DNA from: CAZKUR01 sp964556005
GTDB lineage: Bacteria > Bacteroidota > Ignavibacteria > Ignavibacteriales > Ignavibacteriaceae
Reading direction: 5' to 3'
Length of the DNA: 64,000 bases
Assembly (NCBI GenBank): GCA_964556005.1
Contig: CAZKUR010000008.1
Span: 14,087-78,086, forward strand
Under the pieces are notes generated by a model. It saw nothing but the letters and a program-made list of their open reading frames with translations. It searched no databases and had not been told where the DNA came from. Within the stretch, counting starts at the first letter, position 1. Each line of letters starts with the position of its first letter. Below, piece by piece: positions 18,035 to 26,802 of this stretch. A program made the translations under genes and the position numbers.

Positions 18035-19232
18035 CACCGGTTCATCTGCCGAACAGGCAGGCTACATAAAAAAAGAGCTACCTAAAAGTTTTATTACTGT
18101 CGGGACAATTTTGCTTGTCGTCGGGGTTGTCTTAGGAATTATCAGCTACATTGTGGAACCAACGAGAGCTGCTTATAGTTATCTTACGACTTTTTTGTTT
18201 GTAGTTAGTATAGGAATAGGTTCGTTATTCCTTGTCGCACTGGAATATGCTTCCGGTGCCGTTTGGAGCGTACCATTCAGGCGTGTCAGCGAATTTTTTT
18301 CAAGCATTGTTCCTTTTTTAATTCTTCTTGCAATTCCTTTGGTTTTTAATCTTCATGATATTTTCAAATGGTCACAGCCTGCAGCCGTTAGCAGTGAAAA
18401 AATTTTACAAGGCAAGGCGCCTTACCTAAATGTACCTTTTTTCATAATCCGTAATGCGGTGATTTTTATCTTTTGGACTTTTTTCTATTTACTTATTATT
18501 AAAAACTCAAGGAAACAAGATTCAACCGGCGAGCAGCTTTTAACAAAAAGAAATATTACTACCTCTACAATTTTTATCCCTTTTTATGCGTTTACTATTT
18601 CAATCCTTGCAATAGATTGGATGATGAGCATTGAACCTACATGGTTTTCAACAATATTCGGTGTTTACTTTTTCGCCGGAATTACTATGTGTGCTCTTGC
18701 CGTTGCAACTCTTGCAGTGCTCTATCTTTTAGAAAATGATTATCTTGGAAACCGGATAAGCGATGATAACGTTTACAGCCTCGGAACATTAATGTTTGCA
18801 TTCACTGCATTCTGGGGCTACATTGCTTTCTCGCAGTATATGCTGATATGGTACGGCGATTTACCTGAAGAAACCAGTTGGTTTTTTCATAGATGGGACG
18901 GCGGCTGGAAATATGCATCCATCATCTTGGTTATAACCCATTTCATCGTTCCGTTTTTCGGACTGTTATCTTCAAAAGCTAAGGTAAATCATAAGAGATT
19001 AAAATTTATGTCGATCTGGCTCATTGCAAATCATTTATTCGATATCTATTGGATGGTTATGCCGGGAATGGTCGTTACCGGGCATACATATTTTTTCAGT
19101 TGGAGCGATTTGGTTTTCCCGGTAGCGGCAGCAGGATTATTCATTCTTTTGTTCGCAATTATGGTTAAGAAGCATAACCTAATGCCTCTCGGCGATCCGA
19201 AATTGAAAAGAGGTTTGGAATTCCGTTTATAA
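18021..19232 (+). CDS. actF: Alternative complex III membrane subunit ActF
   Basis: A 403-residue polytopic membrane protein, the second large quinol-side integral subunit related in fold to ActC/NrfD. About ten hydrophobic helices are seen. Typical features include ALEYASGAVWSVPFRR near the N-terminus, ILAIDWMMSIEPTWFSTIFG in the middle, and FSQYMLIWYGDLPEETSWF. The ATG at 18021 is preceded by AAAAGGAG about 11 bases upstream and lies inside the end of the ActD-ActE gene, so translation is coupled. Confidence 0.93.
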   Translation: MLKIDTGSSAEQAGYIKKELPKSFITVGTILLVVGVVLGIISYIVEPTRAAYSYLTTFLFVVSIGIGSLFLVALEYASGAVWSVPFRRVSEFFSSIVPFLILLAIPLVFNLHDIFKWSQPAAVSSEKILQGKAPYLNVPFFIIRNAVIFIFWTFFYLLIIKNSRKQDSTGEQLLTKRNITTSTIFIPFYAFTISILAIDWMMSIEPTWFSTIFGVYFFAGITMCALAVATLAVLYLLENDYLGNRISDDNVYSLGTLMFAFTAFWGYIAFSQYMLIWYGDLPEETSWFFHRWDGGWKYASIILVITHFIVPFFGLLSSKAKVNHKRLKFMSIWLIANHLFDIYWMVMPGMVVTGHTYFFSWSDLVFPVAAAGLFILLFAIMVKKHNLMPLGDPKLKRGLEFRL

Positions 19233-19260
19233 TGAATTAGAAATCCTGAAAAGGAATTAA

Positions 19261-20169
19261 ATGGCAGATAATAATACTAATGAAAAAATAACAAAAACTT
19301 TCGGACTGATATATATTTATATCTTTCTGATTGGTTTGGTAATAGGACTTCTTTACATGGTTCATATAACTTCTATTGGTTTTAATGAAGTTAAACCTCC
19401 TTTGCCTGATACAACAAAACAGAAATCGGATTTCTCACTGGTTGAATCAAAAAATGTATCTTCTGTTGATTTGGATGAGCTATTAAAACCTAATAAGGAA
19501 CTGATTGCCAAGGGAAAGAATATATTTCAAAACTCCTGTACACCATGCCATGGGGCTAACGGGAAAGGTGATGGCCCAGCTGCTGTCGTATTGAATCCTC
19601 ATCCCAGGAATTTTACTAAAAAAGAAGGTTGGATAAACGGACCAACTATTTCCGGAATATTTACTACTTTGACAAATGGAATATCAGGCAGCGCCATGAC
19701 TTCATTCAGCCAGTTAAGTCCCGAAGATAGATTTTCACTTGCACAATATATCCGGAATGATTTTGTTCCCAATCCTCCTCAAGATACAAAGGAACAGCTC
19801 GAAAAACTTAATTCAAAATTTCATTTGGCCAAAGGACATGTATCCTCGGGTCAAATTCCGATTGAAGATGCGATGCAATTAATTATAAATGAAAATAAGC
19901 CGAAATACAACGAATTATCGAAAGTTGCCGCTTTGATTTCTTCGCAAAAGGGTAACGAAGGTTCACAAATTTTTGAAAAAATTACTAAAGATCCCATCAA
20001 AGCTTTAACAATACTAAGCGATTCGAAAACTTGGGAAAATGACAAAAATGAGTTTATAAAAACTGTTGCCAATAATGTTAATCAAGGTGGTTTTGACAGT
20101 GAAATATTTACTCTCTCGGGTAACCAGTGGAACACTTTGTTTGAATATTTAAAAGCATATTTTGATTGA
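19261..20169 (+). CDS. Membrane-anchored monohaem cytochrome c
   Basis: A 302-residue protein with one N-terminal transmembrane helix (about residues 15-36). A class I cytochrome c domain has CTPCH at residues 93-97, followed by GANGKGDGPAAVVL and a plausible Met ligand in GSAMTSFSQL. The last 110 residues have no recognised domain. Between complex III and the oxidase genes, it is the obvious electron carrier linking them. AAGGAA lies just before the ATG. The assignment as carrier is from position and family knowledge. Confidence 0.88.
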   Translation: MADNNTNEKITKTFGLIYIYIFLIGLVIGLLYMVHITSIGFNEVKPPLPDTTKQKSDFSLVESKNVSSVDLDELLKPNKELIAKGKNIFQNSCTPCHGANGKGDGPAAVVLNPHPRNFTKKEGWINGPTISGIFTTLTNGISGSAMTSFSQLSPEDRFSLAQYIRNDFVPNPPQDTKEQLEKLNSKFHLAKGHVSSGQIPIEDAMQLIINENKPKYNELSKVAALISSQKGNEGSQIFEKITKDPIKALTILSDSKTWENDKNEFIKTVANNVNQGGFDSEIFTLSGNQWNTLFEYLKAYFD

Positions 20170-20186
20170 TACGGTATGGCAAACAA

Positions 20187-20990
20187 ATGAAATATTTGAT
20201 AAAGATAATATGCATATCGTTTTTAATATTTATAGGCTCTGTTTTTCCTGCAAACCAGGAACACGAGACGAATATTAAAGAGCACTTAGGTGCAAAACTG
20301 CCTCTCGATCTTAAATTTAAAGACTCAAACGGAAAAACTGTTACGCTCGGTGATATTTTTAAAAAATCGACTGCATTGGCTTTTGTGTATTATCATTGTC
20401 CCGGAGTATGTACTCCTTTAATGAATGAAATTACACATGTTGTTAATGAAAGTCATTTAATACCCGGAAAAGATTATAATGTAGTAACTATCAGCATTGA
20501 CCAAAAAGAAGGCCCTGTCGATGCAAAACAAAAGAAAGCAAATTTTTTAAAGATATTGAAACCGGGCTTTCCTCCCAATGCCTGGAAATTTTTAACCGGC
20601 GACAGCGCATCGATACATACGGCAACGGATATTGCGGGTTTTAATTTTGAAAGAACAGGTAATACGTTTATCCACACGGCTGCGCTCATCTTTGTATCAA
20701 AAGACGGGAAGATTTGCAGGTACTTGTATCCAAGCTATACTGCAGACGGACAATTCAATATTTTACCATTTGATTTTAAAATGGCAAATATTGAAACGGC
20801 GCAGGGAAATTTAATGCCCACCGTCGGAAAAATTTTGCAATTTTGTTTCAGTTACGATCCGACGAGTAAAACATATCTTTTTAATATTTTACAGGTAGCC
20901 GGGGCTCTTACTTTATTATCGGCTCTGGCTTTTTTATTGATAATTACACTAAAACCAAAGAAAAAACAAGTAACAAAAGGTTATAATTGA
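20187..20990 (+). CDS. SCO1/SenC copper chaperone for cytochrome oxidase
   Basis: A 267-residue thioredoxin-fold protein that delivers copper to, or reduces, the CuA site of subunit II. It has a signal peptide, the copper motif YYHCPGVCTP (Cys71 and Cys75), the downstream His in NTFIHTAALIF, and a C-terminal transmembrane helix (ALTLLSALAFLLIITL), which is an extra anchor seen in many Bacteroidota versions. The frame opens with a TTG at 20166, but the ATG at 20187 gives a proper signal peptide. Its stop overlaps the ATG of subunit I (TGATG). Confidence 0.93.
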   Translation: MKYLIKIICISFLIFIGSVFPANQEHETNIKEHLGAKLPLDLKFKDSNGKTVTLGDIFKKSTALAFVYYHCPGVCTPLMNEITHVVNESHLIPGKDYNVVTISIDQKEGPVDAKQKKANFLKILKPGFPPNAWKFLTGDSASIHTATDIAGFNFERTGNTFIHTAALIFVSKDGKICRYLYPSYTADGQFNILPFDFKMANIETAQGNLMPTVGKILQFCFSYDPTSKTYLFNILQVAGALTLLSALAFLLIITLKPKKKQVTKGYN

Positions 20991-22648
20991 TGGCAACTGA
21001 TGAATTATCGGTAAGTTCAAATGGACATGTAAGTTTCCTGGAGAATACAGGCGAGCGCAAAGGAATTGCTGCATGGATTTTTTCTACCGACCATAAGAGG
21101 ATTGGAATTCTTTACATGGTCGCTATATTTAGCTGGTTTGCAGTTGGTGTAACTTTAGGTTTTTTGATCAGGCTGGAACTTCTAACGCCTCAAAATACTA
21201 TCGTAGATCCGCAGACTTATAATGCATTTTTTACGCTTCACGGTGTAATAATGCTTTTTATATTTGTAATTCCAGGCATCCCGGCAGTATTCGGAAACTT
21301 TTTCCTGCCGATTATGCTTGGCGCCAAGGACGTTGCTTTCCCGAGACTTAATCTTTTATCCTGGTACCTGTATATGATTGGCGGATTTCTTGTTATTCTT
21401 TCGATTGTATTACCCGGTGGTGCTCCTGATACCGGCTGGACATTTTACATCCCTTACAGTGTAAGAACCGGGACAAATATGATCTTTGCATTATTTGCAG
21501 TATTTGTATTGGGATTTTCATCAATTCTTACGGGATTAAATTTTGTAACGACAATTCATCGTTTAAGAGCTCCGGGAATGGACTGGTTTAAGATGCCGTT
21601 ATTTTCCTGGGCATTATATGCAACCGGCTGGATTCAAATTTTAGCAACACCTGTTATCGGAATTACTTTATTGCTTATCGTTGTGGAAAGACTTTTCGGG
21701 GTTGGAATTTTTGATCCTGCATTAGGCGGCGACCCTATATTATTTCAGCATATGTTTTGGATTTATTCGCACCCTGCAGTTTATATCATGGCTGTTCCGG
21801 CAATGGGAGTAATTTCCGAAATAATCCCTGTATTTGCCAGGCGGACAATTTTCGGCTATAAATTTATAGCTTTTTCAAGTTTGGCTATTGCTGTTTTTGG
21901 CTCTTTAGTCTGGGCTCATCATATGTTTGCTGCTGGTTTGAGTAACACAGGCGAATTTATTTTCTCTCTTCTTACATTTCTTGTTGCAATACCGAGCGCT
22001 ATAAAAGTATTCAACTGGACAGCTACACTGTACAAAGGTTCGATCCTTTTGGAACCTCCGATGTTATATTCACTTGCAGTTGTCTTCTTGTTTTCAGTCG
22101 GCGGATTGAGCGGACTCATTCAAGGTGCACTCAGCGTTGATATCCATCTAACCGATACATATTTTATTGTCGGTCATATTCATTACATAGTTTTTGGAAC
22201 CACCGGCTTCGGAATATTTGCAGCTCTACATTACTGGCTGCCGAAGATGTTCGGGCGGATGTATAATACGAAAACGGCTAAGGTGGCATTCTGGATTAAT
22301 TTTATAGGTTTTAACATTCTTTATTTCCCAATGTTTATAATGGGCTGGCTGGGAATGCCGAGAAGATCTTACCATTATTTACCGATGTTTCAGCCGTACC
22401 ATATAATTTCAACTGTCGGCTCGTGGATTCTTGTTACAGGTTTGATAATTATGTTTTATAATCTTTTAAAAGGTGTGAGAAAAGGGGAGATCGTAACGGC
22501 AAAAAATATTTGGGGTGGCGAAACTCTTGAATGGACAGTCGATACTCCGCCGACTCAAGAAAATTTTGAAACTGTCCCGGTTGTTACCGAAGGACCTTAT
22601 GAATATAAAATGAACGAAGAACCGGAATTAGAACGAGAGGAGGCATAG
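20990..22648 (+). CDS. Cytochrome c oxidase subunit I, A2-type haem-copper oxidase
   Basis: The 552-residue catalytic subunit with 12 membrane helices reduces O2 at a haem-CuB centre. The low-spin haem ligand region FFTLHGVIML, the CuB/Tyr motif YSHPAVY (residues 259-265), HH in VWAHHMFAAG, and the haem ligands in DTYFIVGHIHYIVFG are all present. The Glu of the usual HPEVY is Ala here, with the Tyr-Ser pair before the His. That is the hallmark of A2-type enzymes such as Rhodothermus caa3. The Asp of the D channel (AKDVAFPR) is kept. The start is the ATG at 20990, overlapping the SCO stop. Confidence 0.95.
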   Translation: MATDELSVSSNGHVSFLENTGERKGIAAWIFSTDHKRIGILYMVAIFSWFAVGVTLGFLIRLELLTPQNTIVDPQTYNAFFTLHGVIMLFIFVIPGIPAVFGNFFLPIMLGAKDVAFPRLNLLSWYLYMIGGFLVILSIVLPGGAPDTGWTFYIPYSVRTGTNMIFALFAVFVLGFSSILTGLNFVTTIHRLRAPGMDWFKMPLFSWALYATGWIQILATPVIGITLLLIVVERLFGVGIFDPALGGDPILFQHMFWIYSHPAVYIMAVPAMGVISEIIPVFARRTIFGYKFIAFSSLAIAVFGSLVWAHHMFAAGLSNTGEFIFSLLTFLVAIPSAIKVFNWTATLYKGSILLEPPMLYSLAVVFLFSVGGLSGLIQGALSVDIHLTDTYFIVGHIHYIVFGTTGFGIFAALHYWLPKMFGRMYNTKTAKVAFWINFIGFNILYFPMFIMGWLGMPRRSYHYLPMFQPYHIISTVGSWILVTGLIIMFYNLLKGVRKGEIVTAKNIWGGETLEWTVDTPPTQENFETVPVVTEGPYEYKMNEEPELEREEA

Positions 22649-23271
22649 TGGGCAATCACGAAAATACAGCAGCAGTTCATACTCATAAAGATCCGGTGGG
22701 TGCTAGAATGGGTATGTGGATATTTCTATTTACCGAATTGCTGTTATTCGGCGGTTTGTTTTTTGCCTATTCGGTTTACCGTTACCTGCACCATGAACAG
22801 TTTCACCAGGCTGCGATGCAGATGAATACATTTTTAGGAACTTTGAATACAATTATTCTTTTGACAAGCAGTATGACAATGGCCTTGTCTATTACAGCAA
22901 TCCAGAGAGGTAAAAAAATACTCTCGATTATACTACAGCTTATTACAGTACTAATGGGTGCACAATTCCTCGTCAATAAGTATTTTGAATGGAGTGCTGA
23001 ATTCGCACGTGGAAATTATCCCGGTTCACCTACATTGATTGCAAAAGGTTCCGGCCAAACGCTGTATTACGGTTTGTATTATACCATGGTTGGATTGCAT
23101 GGACTGCACGTTATAGCTGGTATGACTGTAATTATTTTTATGCTTGTTTTTACAATTAGAGGTACAATCAATAAGAATGATTATACCAAGCTTGAGAATG
23201 CAGGCTTATACTGGCATTTGGTTGATATTATTTGGATTTTCTTATACCCATTGTTTTACTTAATAACATAA
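22648..23271 (+). CDS. Cytochrome c oxidase subunit III
   Basis: A 207-residue membrane protein with five helices of the CoxC family. Conserved features include GMWIFLFTELLLFGGLFFAY, TMALSITAIQRG, LVNKYFEWS, GLYYTMVGLHGLHVIAGM and GLYWHLVDIIWIFLYPLFYL. The start is the GTG at 22648, preceded by GAGAGGAGG, and overlaps the subunit I stop by one base. Confidence 0.95.
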   Translation: MGNHENTAAVHTHKDPVGARMGMWIFLFTELLLFGGLFFAYSVYRYLHHEQFHQAAMQMNTFLGTLNTIILLTSSMTMALSITAIQRGKKILSIILQLITVLMGAQFLVNKYFEWSAEFARGNYPGSPTLIAKGSGQTLYYGLYYTMVGLHGLHVIAGMTVIIFMLVFTIRGTINKNDYTKLENAGLYWHLVDIIWIFLYPLFYLIT

Positions 23272-23282
23272 GGTTTTGGTAA

Positions 23283-23582
23283 ATGGAAAATGAACATTCG
23301 AATGTTGAGCATGCGGCCAATTACGGTATTTATATTTTAGTTTGGCTGGCTTTATTAGCACTAACGGCAACAACAGCGATTGTTGCAGGAATTAATTTTG
23401 GTGCTCTATCGATAGTCATCGCATTGGCGATTGCAGCTTCAAAATCTTATTTAGTCTTGACCATTTTTATGCATTTAAGAATTGAGAACAGAGTTTTCAA
23501 AATTTTTCTTTCGGTTGCTCTGCTCTTTTTTGTAATAGAGATCTTATTGATTTTTGCAGATTATTCCAATTACGTAAGGTAA
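23283..23582 (+). CDS. Cytochrome c oxidase subunit IV (prokaryotic COX4/CtaF type)
   Basis: A 99-residue protein with three hydrophobic helices. The motif SKSYLVLTIFMHLRIENR in the second half is typical of the small bacterial subunit IV. It lies 11 bp after subunit III and 5 bp before subunit II. The role is structural or in stabilising the oxidase. Confidence 0.9.
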   Translation: MENEHSNVEHAANYGIYILVWLALLALTATTAIVAGINFGALSIVIALAIAASKSYLVLTIFMHLRIENRVFKIFLSVALLFFVIEILLIFADYSNYVR

Positions 23583-23587
23583 CATAA

Positions 23588-24271
23588 ATGATTGCTGATG
23601 CATCAAATTTCGTTGGAATTGTAAATAACGCGTTTTTCATAATTGTTTCGATTTGTGTTTTCTTCCTTGTATTGATTACAACTTTGATGATTGTTTTTGT
23701 TGTTAAATACAGCCGGAAGAAAAATCCGAAAGCCAGGAATATTCACGGAAGTGTTCCGCTGGAAATTACATGGACTGTTATTCCTACTTTGATAGTGCTG
23801 GTTATGTTTTGGCTCGGATGGACAGGGTATATCCAGATGGCAACACCACCCAAAGATGTTATGACTGTAGATGTTTATGCCCAAATGTGGAAATGGAGCT
23901 TTAAGTATGCCAACGGCAAAGAAGCCGATTCATTATATTTACCGGTCAACAAAGACGTACTCTTTAACCTTCATTCAAAAGATGTCGACCATTCCTTTTA
24001 TGTCCCTGCATTTAAAATTAAAAAGGATGTAATTCCCAACCGTACTAACCAGGAATGGTTCCGGCCTGAAGAGTTAGGCGTATACGATATTTTTTGTGCT
24101 GAATACTGTGGATTAAGACATTCTTATATGTACAGTAAAGTGATTGTTATGCCTATGCATGATTTTCTTGCATGGGCTAATAAGGGAATGAATGTTACCG
24201 ATTCGTTAGCTGTTTTAAAAAGCAATACAAAGATTGTTAAAACTCAACAACAATATCCCTTGAAATATTGA
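23588..24271 (+). CDS. Cytochrome c oxidase subunit II (CuA)
   Basis: A 227-residue protein with two N-terminal transmembrane helices and a periplasmic cupredoxin domain. The CuA motif CAEYCGLRHSYM (about residues 172-183) is complete, with the other His in DVDHSFYVPAF and the conserved Trp region QMWKWSFKY. There is no C-terminal cytochrome c domain, so this is not a caa3-type fusion; electrons must come from a separate cytochrome. Gene order I-III-IV-II is unusual compared with the common II-I-III. Confidence 0.95.
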   Translation: MIADASNFVGIVNNAFFIIVSICVFFLVLITTLMIVFVVKYSRKKNPKARNIHGSVPLEITWTVIPTLIVLVMFWLGWTGYIQMATPPKDVMTVDVYAQMWKWSFKYANGKEADSLYLPVNKDVLFNLHSKDVDHSFYVPAFKIKKDVIPNRTNQEWFRPEELGVYDIFCAEYCGLRHSYMYSKVIVMPMHDFLAWANKGMNVTDSLAVLKSNTKIVKTQQQYPLKY

Positions 24272-25137
24272 AAGAAAAAATCAAAATATTATTCGAGCTA
24301 ACTAAGATTAAAATAACTTCTTTTGTTACAGTCACAACTGCCTTCGGATACTTATGTGCTACCGATAATATTTCTTACAGAATAATTTCGCCAATTGTGG
24401 GTATTCTATTTATGGCATGCGGTTCTGCCGTAATAAATCATTACCAGGAAAGAAATACAGATGCATTAATGGAAAGAACCAAAAACCGTCCGATTCCATC
24501 CGGGAAAATTTCTCCGTTAAATGCATTGATGCTTGCCATCTTATTAATATTATCCGGCGCAATTATTTTATATACGGGTTCCGGGGTTCTTGCTTTGGGA
24601 TTGGCTCTTTTAAATTTGTTTTGGTATAATGGAATTTATACTCCTTTAAAAAAGAGAAATCCTCTTGCGATAATACCGGGTTCTTTAGTCGGTGCAATCC
24701 CGCCAGCAGTAGGATGGGTAGCGGGAGGCGGTAGCATATTTGCACCGCAAATATTAATCATATCATTTTTCTTTTTCATATGGCAGATCCCGCATTTCTG
24801 GCTTCTGCTGCTTGTGCTCAATAAAGATTATGAACGAGCGGGCTTTCCAACCTTAACACAAATATTCAACCACAAGCAATTGGCCAGAATAACTTTTATA
24901 TGGATTGTTGCAACCGCCGTTACCTGCATTTTAATTCCTTTGTTTGGTGTCGTTAAAATTACATTTTTTAATTACGGCTTATTGACAGCGGGAATCTGGC
25001 TTACCTGGAAAGCATTCAAATTACTCATGTCTTCAGAAGAAAAAATAAATTTTCGGTTTGCATTTATCGACATTAATGTGTTTGCATTAATAGTAATTGC
25101 CTTAGTTTCAATAGAAAGATTATTTCTATTATTATAA
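24268..25137 (+). CDS. ctaB: Protohaem IX farnesyltransferase (haem O synthase)
   Basis: A 289-residue UbiA-family membrane enzyme that adds the farnesyl group to haem b to give haem O, precursor of haem A for the oxidase. The first Asp-rich region is NHYQERNTDALMERTKNRP, and the second motif region is NKDYERAGFPTL. The start is a TTG at 24268 overlapping the subunit II stop by 4 bases. No in-frame ATG precedes the first membrane helix, so TTG is preferred. A haem A synthase (ctaA) is not in the window. Confidence 0.94.
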   Translation: MKEKIKILFELTKIKITSFVTVTTAFGYLCATDNISYRIISPIVGILFMACGSAVINHYQERNTDALMERTKNRPIPSGKISPLNALMLAILLILSGAIILYTGSGVLALGLALLNLFWYNGIYTPLKKRNPLAIIPGSLVGAIPPAVGWVAGGGSIFAPQILIISFFFFIWQIPHFWLLLLVLNKDYERAGFPTLTQIFNHKQLARITFIWIVATAVTCILIPLFGVVKITFFNYGLLTAGIWLTWKAFKLLMSSEEKINFRFAFIDINVFALIVIALVSIERLFLLL

Positions 25138-25161
25138 TCAACTTTAATGGTGAAAATTTAA

Positions 25162-26514
25162 ATGGATTTTTTAAATAAATTAGTAATTCCACTGTCCGGA
25201 GAACATATTCAATTATTGCATTATCTCCAGATGTTGATATTATTCTTATTTATCCCGTTTATAAGTATAGTATTCGGCGGAACATTACTTTCACTCATTT
25301 ACCGTGTTAAAGGAGCAAACGAAAATAACTCCAATTATTTAAAGTTCTCAAAAGAAGTTATTGAAATTACAACAGTAAATAAAAGCCTCGGGATAATACT
25401 GGGAATTTTCCCGGTGCTTGCTTCCGTTTTGCTGATGGTTCAAATTCTTCACGGCTTCAGCCCGGATACAATCGGTTATCTTTCGGCTTCATTTATTATA
25501 ATGATTCCCGCCCTCTTTTTAATTTATGCCTACAGGTATTCTTTAGCTTTAAATGAAATCTTTTCGGCAATAAAAGATGTTAAAATTGACGATTCGGATG
25601 TTTCGGAATCCGTAAAAAAATATAGAGACAATTCCTGGAAACTAAGCAGTAAAATGGGAATTGCCGGAATTATTCTGGTAATCATTTCAGTGTGGATTTT
25701 TATTGCAGGGTTAAATCTTATAATATTTAACGATAGTTTTTCCGGCAGAAATTTTATATCTATTATGTTCGGCTGGCAGATAATTACAAGATTAATATAT
25801 TTTATGTTTGCCGCACTTGCTTTTACCGGAACAACAGTTTTCTTTGTTTACTTTTATTGGGAAGGCGGAAGGAAAGGACTTTCAGATCAATATTTAAATT
25901 TTATAAAAGTTAGTATCACAAAGGTTACATTTATTGCTGCATTAGTCATCCCTGTTTTTCTTGTCGTAAATTTATTTGGTTTGCCGGGTAATGCTGTTTC
26001 CGGTAGTATTTTCTTTTTTACATTTTTAGCCTTGGCCGTTTTATTCTTAATATACCACTTCATTTATTCAATAATGCAAACTTCAAGCGCAAAGTACAGC
26101 GGATATTTGTTTTTACTAATGCTAATTGTGTTGATGTGTATAATTGTTAAAGATCAGGTGGCAATGGACAATACTACCCAACTTCAAACAGAAATTTTGA
26201 CTTCTAATTTTGATACCATGGTTGCAAAATTAAATGCAGCAGAACAGCCGAAAAAAATCAGCGGTAAAGAAATATTTCAAAATATCTGTTCGGCGTGTCA
26301 TGCATTTGACCATAAAATTGTCGGTCCGCCTTACGAACAGACGCTTCCTAAGTATGAAGGTAAAATGGATCAGCTTGTTAAATTTATTTTAAATCCGGTA
26401 CAGAACAATCCCGGCTATCCGATAATGCCTAATCCTGGGCTTAGGCCTGATCAGGCAAAAGCTGTTGCTGATTATATTATGGAAACCTATTTGAAAGAAT
26501 ATAAAGGGAAGTGA
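25162..26514 (+). CDS. Polytopic membrane protein with C-terminal cytochrome c domain
   Basis: A 450-residue protein that I cannot assign to a named family. About eight transmembrane helices fill residues 20-330, including LLHYLQMLILFLFIPFISIV near the start. After that comes a class I cytochrome c domain: CSACH at residues 376-380, KIVGPPYEQ and the Met-ligand segment PIMPNPGL. It closes the oxidase operon, 24 bp after ctaB. It could be an electron-entry module or an assembly factor. His residues in the first and third helices (LLHY, ILHGF) might bind haem b, but this is speculation. AATTTAA precedes the ATG without a strong ribosome site. Confidence 0.8.
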   Translation: MDFLNKLVIPLSGEHIQLLHYLQMLILFLFIPFISIVFGGTLLSLIYRVKGANENNSNYLKFSKEVIEITTVNKSLGIILGIFPVLASVLLMVQILHGFSPDTIGYLSASFIIMIPALFLIYAYRYSLALNEIFSAIKDVKIDDSDVSESVKKYRDNSWKLSSKMGIAGIILVIISVWIFIAGLNLIIFNDSFSGRNFISIMFGWQIITRLIYFMFAALAFTGTTVFFVYFYWEGGRKGLSDQYLNFIKVSITKVTFIAALVIPVFLVVNLFGLPGNAVSGSIFFFTFLALAVLFLIYHFIYSIMQTSSAKYSGYLFLLMLIVLMCIIVKDQVAMDNTTQLQTEILTSNFDTMVAKLNAAEQPKKISGKEIFQNICSACHAFDHKIVGPPYEQTLPKYEGKMDQLVKFILNPVQNNPGYPIMPNPGLRPDQAKAVADYIMETYLKEYKGK

Positions 26515-26535
26515 TTTTATCAAGATTAAAAGAAA

Positions 26536-26784
26536 GTGGGTGTCCAAAAAGTCCGTCAACCTCGTCAGGTCGACGAGACCTGACTGGTAATTTTGTCATC
26601 ACGAGCGAAGTGATCTCACTTTTTAATTAAAAACGAAAGATTGTCCGCCTATATTTGCGCCATATGGCATTATCTTCGTCGAGGTCTCGTCCGCCCTTTG
26701 GGCGAGAACTCGTCTTTGACAGGCAAAGCTGACTTCACTCGAAGACTCGTTCGCAATGACTTTTTCTTCTTTTTGGTCATCCAC
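26536..26784. repeat. Composite inverted-repeat element
   Basis: Outer arms GTGGGTGTCCAAAAAG (26536-26551) and CTTTTTGGTCATCCAC (26769-26784) are complementary at 14 of 16 positions. Inside lies a perfect hairpin GTCAGGTC/GACCTGAC (26564-26584). There is also GTCATCACGAGCGAAGTGATCTC and a mirror copy near 26731-26760 ending in CGTTCGCAATGAC. These resemble the widespread GTCATTGCGAGCGAAG palindromic repeat of bacterial intergenic DNA. It is more GC-rich than its surroundings and contains no ORF. It separates two convergent genes and could also act as a terminator. Confidence 0.65.
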
Positions 26785-26802
26785 CTTTTTTAAAAGGGTA
26801 AT

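Noticed and set aside
21761..21790. Missing Glu in subunit I taken as a damaged oxidase
   Set aside because: The Tyr-Ser plus Ala pattern is the normal state of A2-type oxidases, and all metal ligands are intact.
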